Assembly (NCBI GenBank): GCA_037443205.1
Contig: JBBIOU010000004.1
Coordinates: forward strand, 62,001 to 126,000
Reading direction: 5' to 3'
DNA: 64,000 nt
From: JBBIOU01 sp037443205
GTDB taxonomy: Bacteria; Bacteroidota; Bacteroidia; Flavobacteriales_D; UBA2798
Both the position numbers and the translations under genes were made by a program. Of the stretch, positions 44,644-52,635 are shown piece by piece (positions within the stretch are counted from its first letter, which is position 1; each line of letters begins with the position of its first letter). The notes below the pieces were generated by a model, which ran no database searches, had not been told where the DNA came from, and saw only the letters and a list, made by a program, of their open reading frames with translations.

Positions 44644-45960
44644 TTGATAAACTTTAAATTTAAAACTATAAAAACTAAAAATTTACTTTTAAACACCATT
44701 GCTTGTGTATTTTTTTCATCTAATTTATTTGCTGCCGATTTATGTGTAAACGAAGCCGGTAGCGGTGGATGTTACTCAACTATTACTGCTGCGCTAACCG
44801 CAGCCAATGATGGCGACAGAATTTTAATACAGCCAAAAACAGGCAACGCACCTTACGTTGAAAATTTAACCATAAATAAATCTGTTCAGTTGCTATCGAA
44901 TCAGGAAGGAGTAATGTGGAGTTTGGCCGGTAATATAACCGTTACACCCGCAGTTGGAAGAACAATTGCTATCATGCACATGCAAAATACGGGCGGAAAC
45001 ATCACTGCCAGCGGACACAGCCCTATAGGAACAAGATGCAAAGTAAATATTATGAACTGCGAATTAATGAATGGAAATATAAATTTCGATTACAACTATT
45101 TTGATGTAAATGTAATTTCAAACGTTTTATCTGATGGTTACGTTGCTTTACGATATGGTAATGTTATTGGAAACAATATAACAGCAAGTACATATACAAA
45201 TATGTATTATCCTACTCCATATAACCATCGTATTTTATTATACTATTCAACAGATGCCTCTGCAACTAACGACACTTTGTATATAGTTGGTAATATTCTT
45301 AAAATTGAATCTACGGTAAGTACCTATTATAATAATATTACAATTAACTCAAATGCTCAGTATTTTTATATTTCGAATAATTATTTAACCAAACTAAGCA
45401 CCTATTCTGATTGTTACGGAATAAGATTTTATATTCACAAAACTTCAATGGTAGGAACAAATTGTATTTATAACAATACTATCAATAATCCAAATCAAAA
45501 CGGCAGTACTTTTTATCCAATTCAAATTGTTTCAAATACAAGCGGTGTTTTTGATATTAAGAATAATATTTCATATACACCCGACTTAGCAAGTGGATAT
45601 AATGTTTATTCATTTACAGCTACACCCACCGTTGGTTTTTCATATAATTATGGAGCGCCACATGGCACACTATCCGGCATTGTAAATAATGGAACAAATA
45701 ATTTAAATAGTAATTCATCCATTAACTATACTACCGGCCAGCTTAATGCAGGTTCAGATGGAATTAACGGAGGATACCCTGATTTAACTTTTTATGATTT
45801 GGATTTAACAGTAAACGATGTAGGTGCTTATGGTGGTTCATTTAGCTTAACTAATTTTCATCCTATAACCGGAGCAGCCAGGGTATATTTTGTAAAAGCG
45901 CCCAGAACCGTATTACAAAGCGGCACTTTAAATATTAAGGCAGAATCGTTTGACAGATAA
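44644..45960 (+). CDS. Exported right-handed beta-helix surface protein
   Basis: A 438-residue exported protein. No ATG exists near the N-terminus; the start is TTG at 44644, giving a signal peptide around residues 11-31 (LLNTIACVFFSSNLFAA). The sequence ITAALTAANDGDRILIQPKTG and repeated strand-turn segments (INKSVQLLS, GGNITASGHS) fit a pectate-lyase/NosD-like parallel beta-helix. It is rich in Asn and Tyr. It lacks a T9SS sorting domain at its end. The next gene, 51 bp downstream, does end in one, so the pair may be secreted together or partner at the surface. No enzymatic residues are recognised. Confidence 0.72.
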   Translation: MINFKFKTIKTKNLLLNTIACVFFSSNLFAADLCVNEAGSGGCYSTITAALTAANDGDRILIQPKTGNAPYVENLTINKSVQLLSNQEGVMWSLAGNITVTPAVGRTIAIMHMQNTGGNITASGHSPIGTRCKVNIMNCELMNGNINFDYNYFDVNVISNVLSDGYVALRYGNVIGNNITASTYTNMYYPTPYNHRILLYYSTDASATNDTLYIVGNILKIESTVSTYYNNITINSNAQYFYISNNYLTKLSTYSDCYGIRFYIHKTSMVGTNCIYNNTINNPNQNGSTFYPIQIVSNTSGVFDIKNNISYTPDLASGYNVYSFTATPTVGFSYNYGAPHGTLSGIVNNGTNNLNSNSSINYTTGQLNAGSDGINGGYPDLTFYDLDLTVNDVGAYGGSFSLTNFHPITGAARVYFVKAPRTVLQSGTLNIKAESFDR

Positions 45961-46011
45961 TATTTCAAAAGTTAAAAAAACAATGTTTAACCTTTAAAAA
46001 ACTTTTGGAAT

Positions 46012-48618
46012 ATGAAACCTTTAGTTTATAAATTTTCTGTTCTGCTTTTTACAATGCTCTTTGTTTCAGTAATCGGATTTGCGCAAAGGCAAATTATAGA
46101 GGCAGAGTATTTTATTGACACCGACCCCGGACAAGGCAATGGTACAGCTGTGCTTGCTGTTGACGGCAATTTAGACAATGCCATTGAGTCCTTATTCAGA
46201 AACGGAATAAATGCAGGTTCTGTTGGTTTACATACTTTTAATATTCGGGTAAAAGATGATATGAATAATTGGGGGCCTGTGTTTAAAACCGTTTTTTATA
46301 CCAGTGCACCTTTAGTAGTTAGAAATGCTCATGTTACGCAGGCAGAATTTTTTTGGGATACCGATCCCGGACAAGGTAATGGTAATGCCTTGTTAGCATT
46401 TGATGGTAATTTTAATGATGCAATAGAGACTATATCTGCTAATGCAACTTCTCTGCCTTTAACAGGCTTACACATTTTAAACATCCGAGTAAAAGACAAT
46501 ATGAACAACTGGGGGCCTGTGTTTAAAACCATTGTAAATGTTACCAACAATTTAGCTCTAAGAGATATTAAAATTACGCAGGGAGAGTTTTTCTTTGATA
46601 CCGATCCGGGGCAAGGTCAGGGTATTACCATGCTTGCGTTTGACGGTAATTTTAATGATGCCATTGAGTCAATTAACCAATCATGGTCGTATTTGCCTGA
46701 TACCGGAATGCATGTTTTAAATGTGCGTGTAAAAGATGCGGCTAATAATTGGGGGCCGGTATTTCAAACTGTTTTACGCGTATTACCATGTGTAAGTCAG
46801 CCAACGGTAACAATTACGCCATCAACTACACAATTAATATGCCCGGGAGATACAGTAAATTTTACCGCACAAAGTGGTTTTATTTCTTATACCTGGTTTA
46901 GAGGAAGCACAATAGTAGGTACAGGGCAAAATTACGATGCTGATACAGCCGGTTTTTATAGAGTATATGCAGTAGATGCAAATGGTTGCGGAGTATTTTC
47001 AAGTTTTACTCAGGTAGGGTTAAATTTATACAATGCTAATATTACAGCATCCGGACCAACCACTTTTTGTCAGGGTGGAAGTGTTGTACTTACTGCCGCT
47101 TCAGGAAATACTTCATACAGTTGGAACACCGGAGCTACCTCACAAAGCATTACAGTAGCATCTTCAGGTACATTTATCGTTACGGTTTCTAATGGTAATT
47201 GTTTAGGTACCGATACGGTAACCGTAACTGTAAACCCCAACCCACCGGTTCCTGTAATTTCTGCAAGTCCATCTGTGGCAATTTGTCCGGGCGATAGTGT
47301 TACCTTAACCTCATCACCCGCTAATACGTACGCATGGAGTACTAATGAATATACATCTTCAATTATGGTGAATACATCAGGAACTTATTCAGTTACCGTT
47401 ACTGATAACAATAATTGTCAATCATCAGCTAGTATTAATGTAACAGTATTTCCAAATCCCATTTCAAGTATAAACAGTGCAGTAAATATTTGTCAGGGTG
47501 ATACGGCACAAATATCTGTTTCGGGTGGTGTAAGCTATCTGTGGGCACCGGCTAGCGGTTTAAATTCAAATACTATTGCAAATCCGTTGGCGAGCCCTTC
47601 GGTTTCAACTCAATATACCGTTTATGTTACCGGTATAGGTGGTTGTACCGATTCAGCTACGGTTGATGTGTTTGTAAATCCTGTTCCAATGGTTGCAGCC
47701 TCTGCTAATTTTACAAATCTGTGCGAAGGTGGTAATCCGTTAAATTTGTATGCATCACCAAGTGGAGCAAGTTCTTATGTTTGGAGTGGCCCTGCTGCAT
47801 TTAGCTCTACTAACCAAAACCCGGTAATATCAAGCCTTACAACTGCCAATAGTGGGGTATATACAGTAACTGCTTACAATTCGGCCGGTTGTTTTGATTC
47901 GGATACAATATCAATTACGGTTGTTCCGGGAATTAATGCAGTAATAGCAGCCAATTCACCTGTTTGTGAAGGCGAAACCATTCAGTTAAATGGATTGCCA
48001 AACGGTATGCTATCATATAACTGGAGTGGGCCAAACGGATTTACTGCAAATACGCAAAATGCAACGATTAATTCTGCACAATTAACCAATACAGGAACTT
48101 ATACCTTAACAGTAAATAACGGAACCTGTAACTCAGTTGCTACTTATCAGGTGGTAGTAAAACCGGCACCTGATGTAAGTGTAAGTCAGTTTGGTGCGGT
48201 ATTAAATGCCCTTCAGGATTCTGCCAATTATCAATGGGTAAGTTGTACCAATGCTTTTGCACCCGTTGTGGGAGCAACTTCGCAAACATTTACGGCATTT
48301 GAAAATGGTGATTTTGCTGTAATCGTAGTATATAACGGTTGCGCTGATACTTCGTTGTGCTATAATGTTTCGGGATTAGGAATAGAAGAAGAGAATACTG
48401 AATCGGTTTGGACGATTTACCCTAATCCGAACAGAGGTAATTTTACCATACAAGCAAATGCAGGATTATTTTTTGAGTTAATGGATTATACCGGTAAAAT
48501 AATTAATACCTATCATTTGCAAAATACATCCACAGAAATTTCTGAAAATCTCGCTACGGGTCTGTATTTCATACGCGAAACGCAAAGCGGTATAGTACAG
48601 AAATTGATTATCGAATAA
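46012..48618 (+). CDS. T9SS cargo with three DTDPGQG repeats and Ig-like domains
   Basis: An 868-residue protein: signal peptide ending near residue 24, three tandem units of about 80 residues (starting near 30, 109 and 189) each with E[YF]FxDTDPGQGxG, xFDGNxxxAIE and NNWGPVF segments, then several Ig/PKD-like domains (NITASGPTTFCQGGSVVLTA and similar, about one every 80 residues), and a T9SS type A tail (TIYPNPNRGN to QKLIIE). The DTDPGQGNG is a Ca2+-binding-like loop. Probably a long, surface-displayed adhesin or polymer-binding protein. It sits downstream of the beta-helix gene and ends in a strong terminator. Confidence 0.85.
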   Translation: MKPLVYKFSVLLFTMLFVSVIGFAQRQIIEAEYFIDTDPGQGNGTAVLAVDGNLDNAIESLFRNGINAGSVGLHTFNIRVKDDMNNWGPVFKTVFYTSAPLVVRNAHVTQAEFFWDTDPGQGNGNALLAFDGNFNDAIETISANATSLPLTGLHILNIRVKDNMNNWGPVFKTIVNVTNNLALRDIKITQGEFFFDTDPGQGQGITMLAFDGNFNDAIESINQSWSYLPDTGMHVLNVRVKDAANNWGPVFQTVLRVLPCVSQPTVTITPSTTQLICPGDTVNFTAQSGFISYTWFRGSTIVGTGQNYDADTAGFYRVYAVDANGCGVFSSFTQVGLNLYNANITASGPTTFCQGGSVVLTAASGNTSYSWNTGATSQSITVASSGTFIVTVSNGNCLGTDTVTVTVNPNPPVPVISASPSVAICPGDSVTLTSSPANTYAWSTNEYTSSIMVNTSGTYSVTVTDNNNCQSSASINVTVFPNPISSINSAVNICQGDTAQISVSGGVSYLWAPASGLNSNTIANPLASPSVSTQYTVYVTGIGGCTDSATVDVFVNPVPMVAASANFTNLCEGGNPLNLYASPSGASSYVWSGPAAFSSTNQNPVISSLTTANSGVYTVTAYNSAGCFDSDTISITVVPGINAVIAANSPVCEGETIQLNGLPNGMLSYNWSGPNGFTANTQNATINSAQLTNTGTYTLTVNNGTCNSVATYQVVVKPAPDVSVSQFGAVLNALQDSANYQWVSCTNAFAPVVGATSQTFTAFENGDFAVIVVYNGCADTSLCYNVSGLGIEEENTESVWTIYPNPNRGNFTIQANAGLFFELMDYTGKIINTYHLQNTSTEISENLATGLYFIRETQSGIVQKLIIE

Positions 48619-48622
48619 GGGA

Positions 48623-48649
48623 AAGCGGGGAATTAACCCCGCTTTTTTA
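48623..48649 (+). terminator. Rho-independent terminator after the repeat/Ig-like gene
   Basis: AAGCGGGG, loop AATTAA, CCCCGCTT then TTTT: an 8-bp GC-rich stem followed by a T-tract, 5 bp after the stop codon. A homologous but altered copy is at 49810-49834 after the decayed T9SS tail. Confidence 0.85.
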
Positions 48650-48673
48650 TCGTGTTATAATAGAATTTAACCC

Positions 48674-48699
48674 GCATTACGCATTAGTATGCGTAATGC
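48674..48699. repeat. Inverted repeat 1 in the surface island
   Basis: GCATTACGCAT, a 4-base loop, and its exact reverse complement ATGCGTAATGC: an 11-bp stem. A short CGCC/GGCG hairpin follows at 48701-48711. No further copy was noticed in the window. Confidence 0.7.
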
Positions 48700-48744
48700 T
48701 CGCCTGAGGCGGATAAACCAAATCCCACCCTTTTGCCAAAGCAC

Positions 48745-48787
48745 TCAGCATTAGAAATTTGGATTTATTTCAAATTTCTAATGCTGA
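48745..48787. repeat. Inverted repeat 2 in the surface island
   Basis: Two arms of 17 bp (48745-48761 and 48771-48787), perfectly complementary, flank a 9-bp loop. The arms contain the core AGCATTAGAAATTTG and its complement. Together with repeat 1 and the small hairpin it makes a densely folded 115-bp block. Not an obvious terminator (no T-tract). Confidence 0.7.
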
Positions 48788-48825
48788 ATTTGGGTTTAAT
48801 ATTCAAGACAATGCAAATTAAAAAT

Positions 48826-48841
48826 TACTGCATATGCAGTA
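48826..48841. promoter_or_regulatory. 7-2-7 palindrome before the small exported gene
   Basis: TACTGCA-TA-TGCAGTA, a perfect 16-bp palindrome and a near-copy of the one at 44587-44602 (one central base differs). It is followed after 26 bp by TTTG (48868-48871) and then by the first ATG at 48890. Confidence 0.5.
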
Positions 48842-48889
48842 TTGTCTGATTTTATTATACTTTGAAATTTGTATTATAAATACAATATA

Positions 48890-49573
48890 ATGAATATGAT
48901 GAAAAAGATAATTTTAACCTTGTTGTTGTTTATTCAAAGTAGATATGTAATATCTCAAATCTCCCAAGATTTTTATGAGGGCAAGTTCTTGAACATTTAT
49001 GCTAATTATCAACCCTATGTTAATAGTATTGGTGCTCAGATTTTTGAATTTGAAGGTTCAGGTCCTGAATCATGGGACAAATGGTATGGTTTCAGGCTCA
49101 GAGCATTGCCGGATTTCTTAAGCAACAATAGTATATTAATAAAAAATAGGAGTTCATTAACTAATAATAAAGGATTTGCAACCAGTTGGGCTGAATGGTT
49201 TCTTGGTGCAACTATAATAGGTAAAGATAGGTATAATGTAGCTCTTGCTGCAAACATCTTAAATATTTGGGCACTAACGGCAAGCAATGTTAACTCTGAA
49301 GGCTTTGCAACTACAGGATTAAGGGGTAAATTAGACTTTAAAATAAATGATTTTCTTCTTTTAAGTTATACCCAAAGCCATGAATTTTCAATCGCCTCTG
49401 CTGATACTAAAGATTCAAAAGGATATATTTTTTCAAATTCAATAAATCTTTACACAAGCAAATTGGTTTTTTTCGGGGTCGAATACCTTACATTTCGTTA
49501 CCGTTACGGAGCTTCAGTTTCTTATGGAAATGGTTCCAGATTAGACATTAAATTAGGAATTAGAATAATATAA
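48890..49573 (+). CDS. Small exported beta-barrel-like protein of unknown function
   Basis: A 227-residue protein. The frame runs back to a TTG at 48869, but three ATGs at 48890, 48896 and 48899 begin a normal signal peptide (MNMMKKIILTLLLFIQSRYVISQ), and I take 48890. The rest is strand-rich with aromatic residues and ends LDIKLGIRII, barrel-like. No family recognised. It sits between two T9SS-tail/terminator copies: the intact one of the preceding gene and a decayed one immediately after its stop. It shares the 7-2-7 palindrome with the two-component/beta-helix region, hinting at co-regulation. Confidence 0.65.
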   Translation: MNMMKKIILTLLLFIQSRYVISQISQDFYEGKFLNIYANYQPYVNSIGAQIFEFEGSGPESWDKWYGFRLRALPDFLSNNSILIKNRSSLTNNKGFATSWAEWFLGATIIGKDRYNVALAANILNIWALTASNVNSEGFATTGLRGKLDFKINDFLLLSYTQSHEFSIASADTKDSKGYIFSNSINLYTSKLVFFGVEYLTFRYRYGASVSYGNGSRLDIKLGIRII

Positions 49574-49577
49574 AGAT

Positions 49578-49804
49578 TTGAATGCTACAATAAACTTTTC
49601 AATTTATCCTAATCCTGATAATGCAACATTTTTTATCTATTCCTATAAATCGTTCACTTTTTAGTTAATCTATATCACGGAAAGGTGTTGAGTACGCATA
49701 CTATAACGGCTAACAAACAAACAATACAAGCACAATTACCGCAAGGCATGTATTTGATACGCGAAAAAGATAGTGGTGCAGTTCAATAATTGATTATTGA
49801 ATAA
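49578..49804 (+). pseudogene. Decayed T9SS sorting domain (remnant of a lost surface gene)
   Basis: No complete gene exists here, but translation shows a type A sorting domain broken by a frameshift around 49640-49655 and stops: first NFSIYPNPDNATF in one frame (stop at 49662), then VNLYHGKVLST and LPQGMYLIREKDSGAVQ in another, then a stop at 49787-49789, LIIE and a final stop at 49802. The end of this corresponds residue for residue with the intact tail of the gene at 46012-48618 (LATGLYFIRETQSGIVQKLIIE). It is followed by a homologous terminator. This is a duplicated tail, of which the N-terminal part is gone. Confidence 0.8.
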
Positions 49805-49809
49805 GAAAA

Positions 49810-49834
49810 GCGGGGTTAATTCCCCGCATTTTTT
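49810..49834 (+). terminator. Rho-independent terminator after the decayed T9SS tail
   Basis: GCGGGG, loop TTAATT, CCCCGC and then ATTTTTT. Stem, loop size and flanks match the terminator at 48623-48649. Together with the pseudogene tail it shows that the whole tail-terminator module was duplicated. Confidence 0.8.
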
Positions 49835-49886
49835 GCATATGTGGTTTTTTAATCCCCAAAAAGCTTAACAATTTTTTAGGTATTGA

Positions 49887-51302
49887 TTAAGGAAGTGGTT
49901 TTTGTCCGGATAAGTAATTATAAACAGCTTTTTTGCGGGCATATTTCACCATAAATTCGTACCATTTTAGTTCGCTTTCTATCAGTTGAGATTCGCGTGC
50001 ATTAACCATAAATACCGAGCTTTCACCATTGATAAATTTTGTGCGTTCTGCATCATAAAGTCGCAAATAATAACTGTAAATATTCCCCATATCTGTAGTT
50101 TGTTTTATCAATACATTCAGTTCATTAAAAACAGCTTGCAGTTTGTTGGTTACTTCAATTTTTTTCAGTTCAAAAAAAAGTGAATTTTCTTGTTGTTTTA
50201 TTTTGTTCAGGCCAACATCTGCTCTTTGTTTTCTAATAAATAAGGGAAAAGAAAAATCTAATCCGAATTTGTAATTGTTTATACTTGGTACAAAAAAAGA
50301 ACTGTTTAGTGGTTCTGACAGGAAATTGTACGAACCGTAAATTTTAGGTTTTAAAAGGTCTCTTTTATAAATATATTCTGTTTTAAGGACATTTTGTTTC
50401 AATTTATAGAGTTTGATCTGTGGATTTTGTTCGTCAATATTACTGATGGTTTTTTGCAATGAATCGAGGTTAAACGAAACGATTGTATTTTTTAAAAATG
50501 TGGTATCAGGTATTACGTTGGTATTAATAACTAACGGTTGCAGATTATTGTTCCATAAAAAGGATTCTAAATTATTGGTTGCGGTAATGTAATCGGCATT
50601 CGACTGGCTGAGTTGTATCAATCGGGTTTGGTATTGTATGTATGCTTCGAGTGTATCAATGGCGGCTCTTTCACCGTTTTTTTGCATAGCCCTGGTAAAT
50701 ATCAATCTGTTTTCTGATAAGGAGAGAGCTTCTTTATAAATTTCGTTATACATGTATGCGGCAGTCCACTCAGCGTAAGCAATGTAAGCATCGGCAAACA
50801 ATCCGATCAACATCATTTCGCGTTCATTTAAATTTATATCGCTGTAAATACCTGCCAGTGCAATAGCAGTTCTGCGTTTATCGGTAACAATGCCTTGTGC
50901 CAGCGGGAATTTAATTCCTGCAAATAATAAACCGTTTCCCGGCAAAATATTTTCATCATTCAGATAAAACCCGCGTGTATAATCATAACCGGCCTTTAAG
51001 TCAATACCCGGCCACAGGGGCATATCTAATTGAATAGATGAAATGGAATAATAATTTTTTTCATCATAATTTTTTTGGTTGTGCATGGCATTCAGAACGG
51101 GGTCGAGTTCGCCTTTTGCTTGCATGCGAATGAATCGGTTTTCTTTATCAATCAAGGCTGCTCGTTTAGCAATGGGATGATTGTTTTGCACTTGCGTAAT
51201 AAAATCGCTATAAGAAAGTATAGTGGGTGCTTGTGCATAACCACAAAGTACGCCAAATAGGAAAATGATAAACAGCAAAAATTTATTTTTCCTCATCGGC
51301 AT
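49887..51302 (-). CDS. TolC-family outer-membrane efflux protein
   Basis: A 471-residue TolC-like protein: signal peptide (MRKNKFLLFIIFLFGVLCGYAQ), then long helical pairs (ENRFIRMQAKGELDPV..., LIYEQNPQ-like segments) with the two-fold repeat of the family and short strand regions (GIDLKAGYDYTRGFYL, NNYKFGLDFSFPLFIR). It starts at ATG 51302, or 51296, inside the 3' end of the HlyD gene (20 bp overlap), and is the last gene of a degenerate-ABC/HlyD/TolC operon. Likely the outer-membrane channel of a type I secretion-like or efflux complex. Confidence 0.9.
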   Translation of the reverse strand: MPMRKNKFLLFIIFLFGVLCGYAQAPTILSYSDFITQVQNNHPIAKRAALIDKENRFIRMQAKGELDPVLNAMHNQKNYDEKNYYSISSIQLDMPLWPGIDLKAGYDYTRGFYLNDENILPGNGLLFAGIKFPLAQGIVTDKRRTAIALAGIYSDINLNEREMMLIGLFADAYIAYAEWTAAYMYNEIYKEALSLSENRLIFTRAMQKNGERAAIDTLEAYIQYQTRLIQLSQSNADYITATNNLESFLWNNNLQPLVINTNVIPDTTFLKNTIVSFNLDSLQKTISNIDEQNPQIKLYKLKQNVLKTEYIYKRDLLKPKIYGSYNFLSEPLNSSFFVPSINNYKFGLDFSFPLFIRKQRADVGLNKIKQQENSLFFELKKIEVTNKLQAVFNELNVLIKQTTDMGNIYSYYLRLYDAERTKFINGESSVFMVNARESQLIESELKWYEFMVKYARKKAVYNYLSGQKPLP

Positions 51303-52635
51303 TTTCGGCTGATTGATTATCGTAAAATTTTGGTGGGAATCCGTTTAGTTTGCGCCAGAATTCATACCATAAAGGCACATCTTGTAAAAGAGCAAATCCA
51401 ACAGCACCACCTCCCGGCCTCAGTTGTTCGGGCCAGGGATGATCTTCTTTATCGGGAGCAACCAGTATGCGGTATTTTCCTTGTTTGCTGGTAACATTAT
51501 CAATTGCAACAATGGTACCGCCATAAGTACCGTACGACAAGCCCGGCCAACCCGAGAATACCAGTGAAGGCCAACCGTCAAAAATAAAACGCACTTTTTG
51601 TCCTAAACGCAATAAGGGTAAATCAATGGGGTTTACATACCATTCTACGGCCAGTTCATAGTCGGCCGGCATAATGCTTACAACGGGTGTACCTTCTTTA
51701 ATAGTTTCACCGATACCGGTGGTAAGTGCTTTGGTAACATAGCCGTCTTGCGGGGCAGTAATAAAATAAAAACCTGTACGGTTTTCGTAGTTAGCATACT
51801 GATTTTGCAATTTAGCTACGGCTGCTTCAGTATCAAACATACTGGATAAGGCTGAGTATTTATCCGATTCGGCTTTCATTAATTTATCATTATATTCAGC
51901 GCGTACACTGTTTAGTTCAATTACTGCATTGATGTATTCATTACGCGAGGTAAGTAATTTGCTTTCGGCACTAACTTTTTTTGCCTGTGCTTCTTGCAAT
52001 TTTAATTTGCGTTGTTCAAAATCGGTTTGCGATATAATTCCTTTTTGTAAAAGTTCTTCATATCTTTTAAACTGCTCAAGTGCTATGTTGTAATTTATAA
52101 CTGAGGCATCATAATCGGCACTGTCTATCTTTATTTTAAGTTCGGCTTGTTTTATTTTGTTTTTTGCCTGCTCCATTTTCATACCCATTGCCTGATTAAG
52201 GGCATCTATCTGGTTGTTAAGTGCATTAACTTTGTTTTGATAGGAAATGATTGATTGCTCTTTGGATTTTACTTGTTCCTGTGTTCGCTCTAATAATTTG
52301 GGGTCAAAATATTCTTCTTTGATTTCGGATATAAATGCAATGGTGTCGCCCTTTTTAACTTTTTGTCCTTCTTGCACATACCATTTTTCAATTCTGCCGG
52401 GTATGGTGGTATGTATGGTTTGCGGACGATGTTCAGGACGCAGTGTGGTAACAAAACCGCTTGATTCAATATTTTGTGTCCACGGGCAAAAAAGTATAAT
52501 GATAAAGATAAAAAGCACCAGGTATAACCATCTGACAAATTTTGATGAAAACTTTAATTGCAATATTTTACCAAATGATGGTAATTTACTTTGGTCAAAT
52601 TTTTTGTTTAGCTTATTTAGAGTTATACTATTCAT
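51283..52635 (-). CDS. HlyD-family periplasmic adaptor protein
   Basis: A 450-residue membrane-fusion protein. One N-terminal transmembrane helix about residues 35-52 (VRWLYLVLFIFIIILFC), then a lipoyl-like half (GRIEKWYVQEGQKVKKGDTIAFI), a long coiled coil about 110-250, the second lipoyl half (YFITAPQDGYVTKALT) and a beta-barrel domain. It joins the inner-membrane ABC protein to the TolC channel. It overlaps the ABC gene by 8 bp and the TolC gene by 20 bp, so the three are made as one unit. Confidence 0.92.
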   Translation of the reverse strand: MNSITLNKLNKKFDQSKLPSFGKILQLKFSSKFVRWLYLVLFIFIIILFCPWTQNIESSGFVTTLRPEHRPQTIHTTIPGRIEKWYVQEGQKVKKGDTIAFISEIKEEYFDPKLLERTQEQVKSKEQSIISYQNKVNALNNQIDALNQAMGMKMEQAKNKIKQAELKIKIDSADYDASVINYNIALEQFKRYEELLQKGIISQTDFEQRKLKLQEAQAKKVSAESKLLTSRNEYINAVIELNSVRAEYNDKLMKAESDKYSALSSMFDTEAAVAKLQNQYANYENRTGFYFITAPQDGYVTKALTTGIGETIKEGTPVVSIMPADYELAVEWYVNPIDLPLLRLGQKVRFIFDGWPSLVFSGWPGLSYGTYGGTIVAIDNVTSKQGKYRILVAPDKEDHPWPEQLRPGGGAVGFALLQDVPLWYEFWRKLNGFPPKFYDNQSAENADEEK

